Below are positions 1-8,937 of a stretch of DNA of 64,000 bases, one piece after another; position 1 is the stretch's first letter; every line of letters begins with the position of its first letter. The notes beneath the pieces were generated by a model that ran no database searches, was not told the DNA's origin, and was given only the letters and a program-made list of their open reading frames with translations. Made by a program: the position numbers and the translations under genes. Source of the stretch: Sphingobium sp. Z007 (GTDB lineage: Bacteria > Pseudomonadota > Alphaproteobacteria > Sphingomonadales > Sphingomonadaceae); the NCBI RefSeq assembly GCF_900013425.1, contig NZ_FBXK01000005.1, positions 868,001 through 932,000 on the forward strand, read 5' to 3'.

Positions 1-8
1 GTCTCGCC

Positions 9-1052
9 ATGTTGATCGCCCTGTTCCCCGGAGACGGCATCGGTCCCGAAATCGTGGCGCAGGCCGTCCGCGTGCTTGACGCGCTGGCGATCCCCGGCCT
101 GACCTATGAAGACGGGCTGGTCGGCGGCGCGGCCTATAAGGCAGTCGGCCATCCGCTGCCCCCTGAAACGCTGGCGATCGCGCACCGTGCGGACGCTATC
201 CTGTTCGGCGCGGTGGGCGATCCCGACTGCGATTCTCTGGAGCGCCACCTGCGCCCCGAACAGGCGATTTTGGGCCTGCGCAAGGCACTGGGCCTCTTCT
301 CCAACCTGCGCCCCGCCAAGGTCTTTCCCGAACTGGCCGACGAATCCGCGCTGCGCCCCGAAGTCGCCAGCGCCATCGACCTGCTGATCGTCCGCGAAAC
401 CAATGGTGACGTCTATTTCGGCGAGAAGGGCTTTCGCACCACCGCCGACGGCCTGCGCGAAGGCTATGATGTCATGTCGTATAACGAAGCCGAAGTGCGG
501 CGCATCGCCCATGCCGGCTTCCAGGCCGCCCGCGCCCGCCGCGGCAAGCTTTGTTCGGTGGACAAGGCCAATGTGCTGGAAACCAGCCAATTGTGGCGCG
601 ACGTCGTGATCGAAGTGTCGGCCGATTATCCCGACGTCGCATTGAGTCACATGTATGTCGATAACGCCGCGATGCAGCTGGTCCGCAACCCCGGCCAGTT
701 CGACGTCATCGTCACCGGCAACCTGTTCGGCGACATCCTTTCGGATCAGGCGAGCATGTGCGTCGGCTCCATCGGGATGCTGGCGTCGGCCACGCTCAAC
801 GGCACCGGCCAGGGCCTGTACGAGCCGATCCACGGCTCCGCCCCCGACATCGCCGGCACCGGCAAGGCCAACCCGCTGGCGACGATCCTCTCGGCGGCGA
901 TGATGCTGCGCTATTCGCTGGGTCTGCCCGAACAGGCTGACCGGATCGAAACCGCGGTGGCGAAGGCGCTGGCCAACGGCGCACGCTCGCCCGACCTGGG
1001 CGGAACCATGTCGACCGTGGCGATGGGCGACGCCGTCCTTGCGGTGCTCTGA
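9..1052 (+). CDS. leuB: 3-isopropylmalate dehydrogenase
   Basis: Oxidatively decarboxylates 3-isopropylmalate with NAD+ in leucine biosynthesis, as a cytoplasmic dimer. The 347-aa length is normal for the family. Visible motifs are the N-terminal [10 protein letters not shown] (residues 7-16), [13 protein letters not shown] (129-141), the catalytic lysine in SVDKANVLE (K186), metal-binding aspartates in YVDNAA (D218) and GDILSDQ (D242, D246), and the NAD-binding loop [18 protein letters not shown] (272-289). The ATG lies 8 bp inside the window, so any upstream partner such as leuD is not visible. Complete and unremarkable. Confidence 0.97.
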   Translation: MLIALFPGDGIGPEIVAQAVRVLDALAIPGLTYEDGLVGGAAYKAVGHPLPPETLAIAHRADAILFGAVGDPDCDSLERHLRPEQAILGLRKALGLFSNLRPAKVFPELADESALRPEVASAIDLLIVRETNGDVYFGEKGFRTTADGLREGYDVMSYNEAEVRRIAHAGFQAARARRGKLCSVDKANVLETSQLWRDVVIEVSADYPDVALSHMYVDNAAMQLVRNPGQFDVIVTGNLFGDILSDQASMCVGSIGMLASATLNGTGQGLYEPIHGSAPDIAGTGKANPLATILSAAMMLRYSLGLPEQADRIETAVAKALANGARSPDLGGTMSTVAMGDAVLAVL

Positions 1053-1133
1053 CCGCTCCGTTCGTCGCATAGCGGGGAAATTTCCTTAACTTTTGCGTTC
1101 GCAGACCGATCTAAACAAAAATGGGGACGCAGA

Positions 1134-1553
1134 ATGTTGATGGAATTGAAACAGGACCATGATGCCTTGCGGGGCATGATGCGGGAATTCGCGCACGTCA
1201 TGCGCGCCCACGGACCGGAGGCGCTGCCGGACATCACCCGCAGGCGCATCGCCTTCTCGCAATTATTCCGCGATCATATGGGCCGGGAAGACGCGATGGT
1301 CGTCGCCTTGCGGGCCGGACCGATGGCGGTTCAGGCCGACCCGGTGGCGCGGGAGCACAGCCGTGCGATCGTCGCGCTGTTCCTGCGCTACAGCGACCAC
1401 ATCAAGCACTGGACGCCCGCGCAGATCGAACGGGACTGGCAGGGCTATCGCGACGCCGTGCTGGCATTGCAGCAGGGTCTTCTCGACCGCATGGCGTGGG
1501 AGGAGCGGCATCTGCATCCACTCATGGCGGAAGCGCCGCGCCGGGCGGCCTGA
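1134..1553 (+). CDS. hemerythrin domain protein
   Basis: A 139-aa all-helical protein with the spaced His/Glu/Asp pattern of hemerythrin HHE domains: H9 in QDHDAL, H48 and E52 in RDHMGRED, H75 in REHSRA, H89, and the C-terminal EERHLHPL (H126, H128). Family members bind a di-iron centre and act in O2, NO or iron sensing and storage; the role here is not deducible. It sits 81 bp after leuB in its own short unit. The ATG at 1134 follows GGGGA; an ATG at 1121 is out of frame. Confidence 0.8.
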   Translation: MLMELKQDHDALRGMMREFAHVMRAHGPEALPDITRRRIAFSQLFRDHMGREDAMVVALRAGPMAVQADPVAREHSRAIVALFLRYSDHIKHWTPAQIERDWQGYRDAVLALQQGLLDRMAWEERHLHPLMAEAPRRAA

Positions 1554-1640
1554 TCGGCCTGGTGGGGAAGGGCCACTTACAGGGCCAATTGCGAAGCATC
1601 GGTCCTGTCCCATGCCTGGCTTAACGATTAGCGCGGCGGG

Positions 1641-2639
1641 ATGAACGACTTCTCTCTGCACAGCCTCCGCGCCGCCGCCGACATGATCCATGCTCAGGTG
1701 CCGCCGACCCCGCAATATGCCTGGCCGTTGCTGGGCCGGCGGTCCGGTTGCGACCTGTGGGTCAAGCATGAGAATCATACGCCTACCGGCGCGTTCAAGG
1801 CGCGGGGCGCGATCACCTATATCGACTGGCTGCGGCGCACTCACCCGCATGTGAAGGGCATCATCACGGCCACCCGCGGCAATCATGGCCAGGCGCAGGT
1901 GCGCGCCGCCACCGCCGCCTGCATCGCCGCCACCATCGTCGTGCCCCATGGCAACGCGTTGGAAAAGAACGCGGCGATGCGCGCGTTCGGCGCGACCCTG
2001 ATCGAACATGGCCATGATTTCGACAGCGCCAAGGCGGAAGCGATCCGCCTCTCAGCCGAGCAAGGCCTGTTCATGGTCCCGGCCTATCATGACGAACTGG
2101 TCCGCGGCGTAGCCAGCTACGGCTTGGAACTGTTCGACGCGGTGCCTGACCTCGACACCGTTTATGTCCCGGTTGGCTGCGGATCGGGCCTGTGCGGCAC
2201 CATCGCGGCGCGTGACGCGCTCGGCCTCAAGGTCAAAGTCGTCGGCGTCGTTTCCGCCCATGTCGATGCGGCCAAGCGCAGCTTCGAAGCCGGACGACTG
2301 GTGTCCAGCCCCACCGCCCACACCTTTGCCGATGGTGTCGCCGTGTGCACCCCGATTCAGGCGGCGCTCGACTATTTCGGGCCGCGCGCCGACCGCTTCG
2401 TCGGCGTCACCGATGATGAAGTGGCGCAGGCGATCCGCATCTACTGGCAGGACACGCATAATCTGGCCGAAGGGGCAGGCGCCGTTGCCTTGGCCGCGCT
2501 CATGCAGGAAAAGGATGCGATGCGCGGCAAGAAGGTTGCGGTTATCCTGTCGGGCGGTAATGGCGACATGAGCCAGATGGCTGAGATATTGGGCGGCGCC
2601 ACGCCGCAAGTGACGATGGACATGCGGAAAGCGATATGA
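1641..2639 (+). CDS. PLP-dependent threonine/serine dehydratase-like enzyme
   Basis: A fold-type II PLP enzyme of 332 aa. The PLP lysine is K53 in TPTGAFKARGA, followed by a RGNHGQAQ substrate loop near residue 79, a phosphate-binding VGCGSGLCG loop near 180 and SGGNGD near 303. It lacks the C-terminal ACT domains of biosynthetic IlvA, so it resembles catabolic threonine or hydroxyaspartate ammonia-lyases; substrate is uncertain. Its stop overlaps the metZ start (ATGA at 2636-2639), so the two are translationally coupled, which suggests a shared link to hydroxy- or homoserine-type amino acid metabolism. Confidence 0.85.
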   Translation: MNDFSLHSLRAAADMIHAQVPPTPQYAWPLLGRRSGCDLWVKHENHTPTGAFKARGAITYIDWLRRTHPHVKGIITATRGNHGQAQVRAATAACIAATIVVPHGNALEKNAAMRAFGATLIEHGHDFDSAKAEAIRLSAEQGLFMVPAYHDELVRGVASYGLELFDAVPDLDTVYVPVGCGSGLCGTIAARDALGLKVKVVGVVSAHVDAAKRSFEAGRLVSSPTAHTFADGVAVCTPIQAALDYFGPRADRFVGVTDDEVAQAIRIYWQDTHNLAEGAGAVALAALMQEKDAMRGKKVAVILSGGNGDMSQMAEILGGATPQVTMDMRKAI

Positions 2640-3844
2640 AGCGGAAAAGCGGTCAGAATCCTGACATCACCAAGAACTGGAAGCCTGCGACGCTGGCGAT
2701 CCGGGGTGGCACGGCGCGCAGCGAATATGGCGAGACGTCCGAAGCCCTGTTTCTGACCAGCGGCTATAGCTATGATCGGGCGGAAGACGCTGCCGCGCGC
2801 TTCGCCGGCGAGCAGGTCGGCATGACCTATTCGCGGCTTCAGAACCCGACCGTGGAGATGCTGGAACAGCGTATAGCTTTGCTCGAAGGGGCGGAGGCGT
2901 GCCGCGCGACCGCTACCGGCATGGCCGCGATGACGGCGGCCTTGCTGTGCCAATTGTCGGCGGGCGATCATGTCGTGGGCGCCAAGGCCGCCTTCGGCTC
3001 GTGCCGCTGGCTGACCGATACGCTGCTGCCCAAATTCGGGATCGAGACGACGACGATCGACGGCAGCGACACTGCCGCCTGGGAAGCGGCGATCCGCCCC
3101 AATACCAAGGTCTTTTTCTTCGAAACGCCCGCTAACCCCACGATGGACATCGTCGATCTTGCGGCGGTGTGCGCCATTGCGAAGGCGCATGGCATCACCA
3201 GCGTCGTGGACAACGCCTTCGCCACGCCCGCCTTGCAGCGGCCGATGGACTTCGGCGCGGACGTCGTGGCCTATAGCGCGACCAAGATGATGGACGGGCA
3301 GGGCCGCGTCCTGGCCGGCGCGATCTGCGGCACGCGCGACTGGATCGACAATGTGCTGTTGCCCTTCCACCGCAACACCGGCCCGACGCTGGCCGCCTTC
3401 AACGCCTGGGTAGTGCTCAAGGGGCTGGAGACGCTTGACCTGCGCATCCGCCGCCAGAGCGAAAATGCGCTCAAGGTCGCGACATTTCTGGAAAGCCGCG
3501 TGGCCAAAGTCCTTTATCCAGGTCTGCCAAGCCACCCCCAGCACGCCCTTGCCATGTCCCAGATGGATTTGGCCGGGCCGATCTTCTCGCTTTATGTCGG
3601 TGGCGGCCGGGCGGAAGCGCACGGCCTGCTCAACGGCCTGGAACTGGTCGATATCAGCAATAATATCGGTGATTCGCGTTCGCTGATGACTCATCCGGCC
3701 TCCACCACCCATTTCGGCATGGCGGAAGCCGCGCGGCTGGAAGTCGGCATCACCGAAGACATGCTGCGCCTCAATGTAGGTCTGGAGGATGCGGACGACG
3801 TCATCGCCGACCTCGATCAGGCGCTGCGGTCGATAGGGCGTTGA
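2636..3844 (+). CDS. metZ: O-succinylhomoserine sulfhydrylase (MetZ type)
   Basis: A 402-aa Cys/Met-metabolism PLP enzyme. It is expected to make homocysteine from an O-acylhomoserine and sulfide in methionine biosynthesis. The PLP lysine is K217 in SATKMMDGQGR; VDNAFATP (191-198), ETPANPTMDI (163-172) and the N-terminal MTYSRLQNPT (63-72) are family signatures. The start overlaps the upstream dehydratase by four bases. MetZ rather than cystathionine gamma-synthase or MetY is chosen from overall likeness; the acyl group used cannot be fixed from sequence. Confidence 0.88.
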   Translation: MKRKSGQNPDITKNWKPATLAIRGGTARSEYGETSEALFLTSGYSYDRAEDAAARFAGEQVGMTYSRLQNPTVEMLEQRIALLEGAEACRATATGMAAMTAALLCQLSAGDHVVGAKAAFGSCRWLTDTLLPKFGIETTTIDGSDTAAWEAAIRPNTKVFFFETPANPTMDIVDLAAVCAIAKAHGITSVVDNAFATPALQRPMDFGADVVAYSATKMMDGQGRVLAGAICGTRDWIDNVLLPFHRNTGPTLAAFNAWVVLKGLETLDLRIRRQSENALKVATFLESRVAKVLYPGLPSHPQHALAMSQMDLAGPIFSLYVGGGRAEAHGLLNGLELVDISNNIGDSRSLMTHPASTTHFGMAEAARLEVGITEDMLRLNVGLEDADDVIADLDQALRSIGR

Positions 3845-3876
3845 CGGATGAGGGGGTTAGGGCGCATTTCTGAGAC

Positions 3877-4275
3877 GTGAACGCACTCTTCCCCTTCCAC
3901 GCCACCACGCGGGACATCATCGTCCATGTCGCGGTCACCTTCCTACCCGAACAGTCGGAGCCGGATCGGGGCCGCTGGTTCTGGGCCTACCATATCCGCA
4001 TCGAAAATCAGGGCGACCAGCCGGTGCAACTCCTGACCCGCCACTGGATCATCACCGATGGGCGCGGCGCGCAGCATATGGTCGATGGCGACGGCGTGGT
4101 TGGGGAACAGCCGGTGGTGCAGCCGGGGAAAAGCTATGATTATGTATCGGGTTGCCCGCTCAATACGCCGACCGGGTCGATGAAGGGCAGTTATCGCATG
4201 ATCGGTGTCGGCGGCGAGACGTTCGATGTGGCGATCCCCCATTTCGCCCTGATTGCGCCCGCGGTGGCCGAATGA
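3877..4275 (+). CDS. apaG: ApaG domain protein (Co2+/Mg2+ efflux protein ApaG)
   Basis: A 132-aa single-domain fibronectin-III-like protein matching ApaG, including WAYHIRIENQGDQPVQLL and the glycine-rich GDGVVGEQPVVQPGKSYDY core (split across residues 84-105). Family members carry a phosphate-binding Gly motif; the name comes from a cobalt-resistance phenotype and the molecular role is unsettled. Start is a GTG at 3877. The stop overlaps the downstream lysR start (ATGA at 4272-4275). Confidence 0.9.
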   Translation: MNALFPFHATTRDIIVHVAVTFLPEQSEPDRGRWFWAYHIRIENQGDQPVQLLTRHWIITDGRGAQHMVDGDGVVGEQPVVQPGKSYDYVSGCPLNTPTGSMKGSYRMIGVGGETFDVAIPHFALIAPAVAE

Positions 4276-5063
4276 AGCGGACCCATTTGCCGCTCAACGG
4301 CCTGCGCGTGCTGGACGCGGCCGCCCGGCACCTGTCCTTCACCCGTGCCGCCGACGAACTGGCGGTGACGCCCGCCGCCGTGGGGCAGCAGATCCGCGCG
4401 CTGGAGGATATGCTGGGCGTCGTCCTGTTCCGCCGCACGCCCAAGGGGCTGGAACTGACCCCGGAGACGGAGGCGGGCCTCGACGCGTTGCGCGCCGGCT
4501 TCCTGGAGTTTGAGGAAGCCGTGCGGGCGATGCAGGCGGGGCAGTCCAGCCACGCGCTGACCATCGCTGCGCCACGCGACATCACCGGCAAATGGCTCCA
4601 GCCGCGCCTGGCCGCCTATGCCGCCGGCCAGTCGGACCTGACGTTCCAACTCATAGCCGCGGACGAAGCGCTCGACTTCACCGAGGCCAATCTCGACATC
4701 GCGATACGGCTGGCCGATGGCGCGGGCGAGCATGAAGGCGTGAAGATCGGCGAAGCCGCTTATGTCACGGTCGAGGCGGCGGCCGGCGGCCCCGATCATC
4801 GCATCGACTGGCCCGGATGCCCGGCGGGCGACAAGCCCGCAATCATCCGTGTCGCCGACGGTGGCCTTGCGATCGAGGCGGCGATCAGCGGGTTTGGCCG
4901 CGCCCGCGTGCCGTTGCTGCTGGCGCAGGCGGATCTGGCGGCGGGCCGGGTGCGACAGGTCGGTGACACGACGCCGACGCTGCTCGCCTATTGGCTGATC
5001 GCGCCGCTGCCCCAGTGGCGGCAGAAAAAGGTCAAGGCACTGGTCGAGGCGTTGACGGCCTAA
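4272..5063 (+). CDS. LysR-family transcriptional regulator (GcvA-like)
   Basis: A 263-aa regulator with an N-terminal winged HTH (FTRAADELAVTPAAVGQQIR, about residues 20-39; LFRRTPKGLELT) followed by a short LysR substrate domain. It is slightly short for the family (usually near 300 aa). The ATG at 4272 is preferred over an upstream in-frame ATG at 4152 because it begins right before the HTH and overlaps the apaG stop, implying coupling. No co-inducer or target can be read from the sequence. Confidence 0.88.
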   Translation: MKRTHLPLNGLRVLDAAARHLSFTRAADELAVTPAAVGQQIRALEDMLGVVLFRRTPKGLELTPETEAGLDALRAGFLEFEEAVRAMQAGQSSHALTIAAPRDITGKWLQPRLAAYAAGQSDLTFQLIAADEALDFTEANLDIAIRLADGAGEHEGVKIGEAAYVTVEAAAGGPDHRIDWPGCPAGDKPAIIRVADGGLAIEAAISGFGRARVPLLLAQADLAAGRVRQVGDTTPTLLAYWLIAPLPQWRQKKVKALVEALTA

Positions 5064-5084
5064 GTCGCTTCAATCGGGACTGAG

Positions 5085-5495
5085 ATGTTTCACGTAAATT
5101 ATGACCCCCGAACCAATTGCCTGACCATGAAGGTCGAAGGCTTCTGGAAGCCGGACAATGTTGTCGCTCTCGCCAAAGAGGTGGGATTGAAGGCCCATCA
5201 GGCCAGGGCGATCCGTGACGATTTCAACGTCATCGTCGAATCGTTCGATTTTCCGGTGCAGTCGAACGAAGTTGCCGATCTGCTCGCCGGCATCATGCGC
5301 GGCGGCATGACGCTGACCAGCGGACGAACGGCGGTGGTCGTTGGCAGCCAATTGAACAGGGCACAGGCGGAACGGACTTTGGTCCATCCCAGAGTGCGCG
5401 TATTCCTCGCCATGGAAGAGGCGCAGACATGGTTGGCGGAAGAGTATGATCCCGCGTCGGCAGAGAGGCCAAACCCTATTCAGCCAGCAAGTTAA
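5085..5495 (+). CDS. small conserved-type protein, possible STAS/SpoIIAA-like fold
   Basis: A 136-aa soluble protein with no signal peptide. The alternation MKVEGFWKPDNVVAL ... NVIVESFDFP ... RTAVVVGSQLN ... VRVFLAMEEAQTWL looks like the beta-alpha pattern of STAS/SpoIIAA-like proteins, but I do not recognise a definite family. It follows lysR by 21 bp and its 3' end overlaps the convergent serine hydrolase by 20 bp. Function unknown. Confidence 0.6.
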   Translation: MFHVNYDPRTNCLTMKVEGFWKPDNVVALAKEVGLKAHQARAIRDDFNVIVESFDFPVQSNEVADLLAGIMRGGMTLTSGRTAVVVGSQLNRAQAERTLVHPRVRVFLAMEEAQTWLAEEYDPASAERPNPIQPAS

Positions 5496-6795
5496 GCGCC
5501 CTGGTCATCAGCGCCACCAGCTTTGGTTCTTCCAGCCGCGCGGCGGAGTTGTTCCAACTGGCGCTAACCCCATACCATCGCCCGTCCTGCGCCTGCGCCA
5601 GCATGTTCATCGCCATCACGCCGGGTTCGCTGCCGCCCTTATAACCCAGATAGCGCCAGCGTTTCGCATCCGCGGGGGGGATGCCGGGATTGACCGCCAG
5701 GATCGGCAGCGCGTCGCCACCATGAAGGCGCAGCCAGTCGAGCAGGCCGATCATGTCCTTTGGCGATGCGAACCATTCGATGCTGTCGATCGCGGTGGGT
5801 ATTTCGGCGACGCTGCCTACATCCACCTTGTCGGCGGTAAGGCGTGACGCCGCATCGCGCAGCAGTCCACGGCGGTCGGCAAGCGATCCCGCTTCGTAGC
5901 GCCGACGCAGGTCGGCATTGGCGGGCATTTTGAGCGCGAAGGCTTCGGCGGTGCTTAGAACCGGCAGCGCCTTGGCCACATCGGCATGACCGGTCGTCGC
6001 CACCATAGCGTCCACCAGATCGCGTTCCAACGCCGCTAACAGCGTATCGCTTGCGCTATTGTCGCTTTCGGCGATCATCGCGGTCGCCAGGCTGTGCAGT
6101 GTCATCGGCGCGCGGTCGGGCCAATTCATCAGCCGCCCGGAAAAGCTCTTTGGACCAAGCGGCACGACATCGGTCCAGCGCCGCTCCCGCGCCGCTGTCG
6201 CGCGCGCCAGTTCGGCCAGGATATAGAGTTTGAAGCTGGAGCCGGTCGCCATCTGCGCGTCAGCGCGGTGGGCGCGCAGTAACTGCGGGCCCGTATTCGT
6301 CAGTTGGGCGATCGCAAAGCTTGCGGTGCCGGGCTGGGCGGCAATGTCCGCCATGACCTTGTCCAGGCTGTCATTGGCGGTGCGGGCGCCCACGATATGC
6401 AGGCCGACGACCAGATGAGGCGCCTGCGGCGCGACTACCAGGGTAAAACCCACGGTGGCGCGTTCATAATGGATTTCGACCTGGCCTGCGGTGGCGCTGT
6501 CGGTGCGCACTGCGCCGAGCGCCAGCGGTTCGCCATGCTGGGCGCGCAGGTCAGCGGCGATCACGCGCCAGCGATCGACCGGCACGGCGTCGAGAAAGAG
6601 AGTGGAGAAATAGGCCTCCTCGCCGCCGGGGGCGCTTAGGATGCGCAGCAATTGTTCGGCGCGGGCCTGATAGGCGGTTGAGGGCGTGGCGCGGGAAGAG
6701 GAAGGGAATAAGGCCATGACGGACAGGAATAGCAGGACAATGAGCCGAGCACAGCGTGCTCCTGCCTTCGCAGGAGCACGCTTCTGACGGACCAT
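5476..6795 (-). CDS. secreted serine hydrolase, class A beta-lactamase fold
   Basis: A 439-aa exported protein with a cationic N-terminus, a hydrophobic segment (ARLIVLLFLSVMALF) and a likely cleavage after SSRA. Class A-like motifs are present in order: SSFK (SxxK), ESDNSA (SDN) and KGGSEPG in place of KTG. It is longer than true beta-lactamases because of an N-terminal domain of about 140 residues, so penicillin-binding-like hydrolase activity is as likely as resistance. The ATG at 6795 is preferred to a TTG at 6807 inside parE. It lies just downstream of parE. The cationic n-region is encoded by a palindromic repeat (6753-6782). Confidence 0.78.
   Translation of the reverse strand: MVRQKRAPAKAGARCARLIVLLFLSVMALFPSSSRATPSTAYQARAEQLLRILSAPGGEEAYFSTLFLDAVPVDRWRVIAADLRAQHGEPLALGAVRTDSATAGQVEIHYERATVGFTLVVAPQAPHLVVGLHIVGARTANDSLDKVMADIAAQPGTASFAIAQLTNTGPQLLRAHRADAQMATGSSFKLYILAELARATAARERRWTDVVPLGPKSFSGRLMNWPDRAPMTLHSLATAMIAESDNSASDTLLAALERDLVDAMVATTGHADVAKALPVLSTAEAFALKMPANADLRRRYEAGSLADRRGLLRDAASRLTADKVDVGSVAEIPTAIDSIEWFASPKDMIGLLDWLRLHGGDALPILAVNPGIPPADAKRWRYLGYKGGSEPGVMAMNMLAQAQDGRWYGVSASWNNSAARLEEPKLVALMTRALNLLAE
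6753..6782. repeat. perfect 13-bp palindrome with 4-base loop inside a coding region
   Basis: AGCGTGCTCCTGC and its exact complement flank the loop CTTC. Read on the minus strand it encodes RAPAKAGAR in the signal-peptide n-region of the serine hydrolase. The core resembles the TCCTGC-GAAG-GCAGGA intergenic palindromes found dispersed in sphingomonad genomes, and the more diverged element at 55963-56055 may be related. Confidence 0.75.
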
Positions 6796-6803
6796 GGCCC
6801 TAT

Positions 6804-8780
6804 TCAAGCGTCGATCGCTTCCTCGTCCACCGCCGCTGCATTTTCCTGGATGAAGGCGAAGCGATGGGCAGGGTTGGTGCCCATCAGCCGGTCGACCAGA
6901 TCGCGCACCTGCGCCCGGTCCTCGACATCGTCGGGCAGGGTGATGCGGATCAGCATCCGGCTCTTGGGGTCCATGGTCGTTTCGCGCAGTTGCATGGGGT
7001 TCATTTCGCCCAGTCCCTTGAAGCGGCTGACCTCCACCTTCTTGCCCTTGAACTCCTTGGCCATCAACGCTTCGCGATGGGCATCATCCTTGGCGTAAAG
7101 GCTCTTGCCGCCCGACACGATGCGATAGAGCGGCGGCTGGGCCAGATAGAGATGGCCGCGCCGCACCAGTTCGGGCATTTCCTGAAAGAAGAAGGTCATG
7201 AGTAGCGTGGCGATGTGCGCGCCGTCGACGTCGGCGTCGGTCATGATGACGATGCGTTCGTAGCGCAGATGGTCCGGGTTGCAATCCTTGCGCGTGCCGC
7301 AGCCCAGCGCCAGGATCATGTCGGCGATTTCCTGATTGGCCAGGATCTTGGCGTTATTGGCCGACGCGACGTTCAATATCTTGCCGCGCAGGGGCAGGAT
7401 CGCCTGGGTCTTGCGGTCGCGCGCCTGCTTGGCCGAACCGCCTGCAGAATCGCCTTCGACTAGAAAGATTTCAGCGCCTTCCGGGTCGTCGTTCGAACAA
7501 TCCGTCAGCTTGCCGGGAAGGCGCAGCTTGCGGCTGTTGGTCGCGGTCTTGCGCTTGACCTCCTTCTCCTGCTTGCGCTTCAAGCGCTCGTCCATCCGGT
7601 CGAGCACATAGGCGAGCAGCGCCTTGCCACGGTCCATATGGTCGGTCAGATAATGGTCGAAATGATCACGCACCGCATTTTCCACCAGCCGCGCGGCGTC
7701 GGGGCTGGTCAGCCGGTCCTTGGTCTGGCTCTGGAACTGGGGATCGCGGATGAAGACCGACAGCATGATTTCCGATGACGTCATGATGTCGTCGGCGGTA
7801 ATATCCTTACCCTTCTTCTGCCCGATCAATTCGGCAAAGGCGCGGATGCCCTTGACCAGCGCGGTGCGCAGGCCCGCTTCATGGGTTCCGCCATCGGGGG
7901 TCGGAATGGTGTTGCAATACCAGCTATAGCTGCCATCCGACCAGAGCGGCCAGGCGACCGCCCATTCTACGCGGCCTGCGGTACCCGGAAAATCCTGATT
8001 GCCGGAAAAGAAGACACTGGTCGCGCAATCGCGGTCGGCCACCTGTTCCTTCAGATGATCCGCCAGGCCGCCGGGAAACTGGAACACCGCTTCCGCCGGG
8101 GTATCATCGCTGATAAGCGAAGGATCACATTTCCAGCGAATTTCGACGCCCGCGAACAGATAGGCTTTGGACCGGGCCAGGCGATGGAGCCGGGCGGGCT
8201 TGAATTTCTGTTCGCCGAAAATTTCGGTGTCAGGGACGAAGCTGACCAACGTGCCGCGCCGGTTGGGCGCCGCGCCGACCTTTTCCAGCGTCGTAACGGG
8301 CAGGCCCCGGGAAAATTTCTGCCTGAACAGTTCCTTGTGGCGCGCCACTTCGACCACCGTGTCGGTCGATAGCGCATTGACCACGCTAATCCCCACGCCA
8401 TGCAGGCCGCCCGATGTGGCATAGGCCTTTCCTTCAAACTTGCCGCCAGAATGGAGCGTGGTCATGATGACCTCCAGCGCCGATTTGCCAGGGAATTTGG
8501 GATGCGCATCCACCGGGATGCCGCGGCCATTGTCGATGATGGTCAGCTTGTTGCCGGCTTCCAGCATCACTTCGATCCTCGTCGCGTGGCCGGCCACGGC
8601 TTCGTCCATGCTGTTGTCTAGCACTTCGGACGCCAGGTGATGCAGCGCGCGTTCATCGGTGCCGCCGATATACATGCCAGGGCGGCGACGCACCGGCTCC
8701 AGCCCTTCAAGCACCTCGATGGTGGAAGCGTCATATTGTGGGGCGGCGGAGGTGTTGGCGGCGAACAGGTCTTCGGACAT
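6804..8780 (-). CDS. parE: DNA topoisomerase IV subunit B
   Basis: The 658-aa ATPase subunit of topoisomerase IV, which decatenates replicated chromosomes with ParC (also in this window, 29288-31576). The GHKL ATPase signatures are EVLDNSMDEA, DNGRGIP and GGLHGVGISVVNALS; the Toprim domain has FLVEGDSAGGSAKQ, LPLRGKILNV and the metal-binding TDADVDGAH. Length and the lack of the GyrB insertion favour ParE. The ATG at 8780 (MSEDLF) is chosen; an in-frame extension to 8981 would run through the divergent promoter of the outer-membrane gene. Confidence 0.95.
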   Translation of the reverse strand: MSEDLFAANTSAAPQYDASTIEVLEGLEPVRRRPGMYIGGTDERALHHLASEVLDNSMDEAVAGHATRIEVMLEAGNKLTIIDNGRGIPVDAHPKFPGKSALEVIMTTLHSGGKFEGKAYATSGGLHGVGISVVNALSTDTVVEVARHKELFRQKFSRGLPVTTLEKVGAAPNRRGTLVSFVPDTEIFGEQKFKPARLHRLARSKAYLFAGVEIRWKCDPSLISDDTPAEAVFQFPGGLADHLKEQVADRDCATSVFFSGNQDFPGTAGRVEWAVAWPLWSDGSYSWYCNTIPTPDGGTHEAGLRTALVKGIRAFAELIGQKKGKDITADDIMTSSEIMLSVFIRDPQFQSQTKDRLTSPDAARLVENAVRDHFDHYLTDHMDRGKALLAYVLDRMDERLKRKQEKEVKRKTATNSRKLRLPGKLTDCSNDDPEGAEIFLVEGDSAGGSAKQARDRKTQAILPLRGKILNVASANNAKILANQEIADMILALGCGTRKDCNPDHLRYERIVIMTDADVDGAHIATLLMTFFFQEMPELVRRGHLYLAQPPLYRIVSGGKSLYAKDDAHREALMAKEFKGKKVEVSRFKGLGEMNPMQLRETTMDPKSRMLIRITLPDDVEDRAQVRDLVDRLMGTNPAHRFAFIQENAAAVDEEAIDA

Positions 8781-8937
8781 GGCACAAGCTATAAGCGGGC
8801 GCGCGGCAGGCGCAAGCGTTGCGCATAAAGCACAGTGGCAATCAAAACTTACAAAGTGCGCTGCAACAAATTTTCGGTCTCGATCGTTAGCGGCCGGAAT
8901 GTGGAGATTATTCTCCATATGATGAGGAGATAATCTT

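Noticed and set aside
1554..1640. Possible SAM riboswitch before the dehydratase-metZ pair
   Set aside because: No SAM-II or SAM/SAH core motif or pseudoknot is visible in this 87-bp gap.
2441..3712. 423-codon minus-strand frame opposite metZ and the dehydratase
   Set aside because: Low-complexity Arg/Gly composition with no domain; the plus-strand genes carry full PLP motifs.
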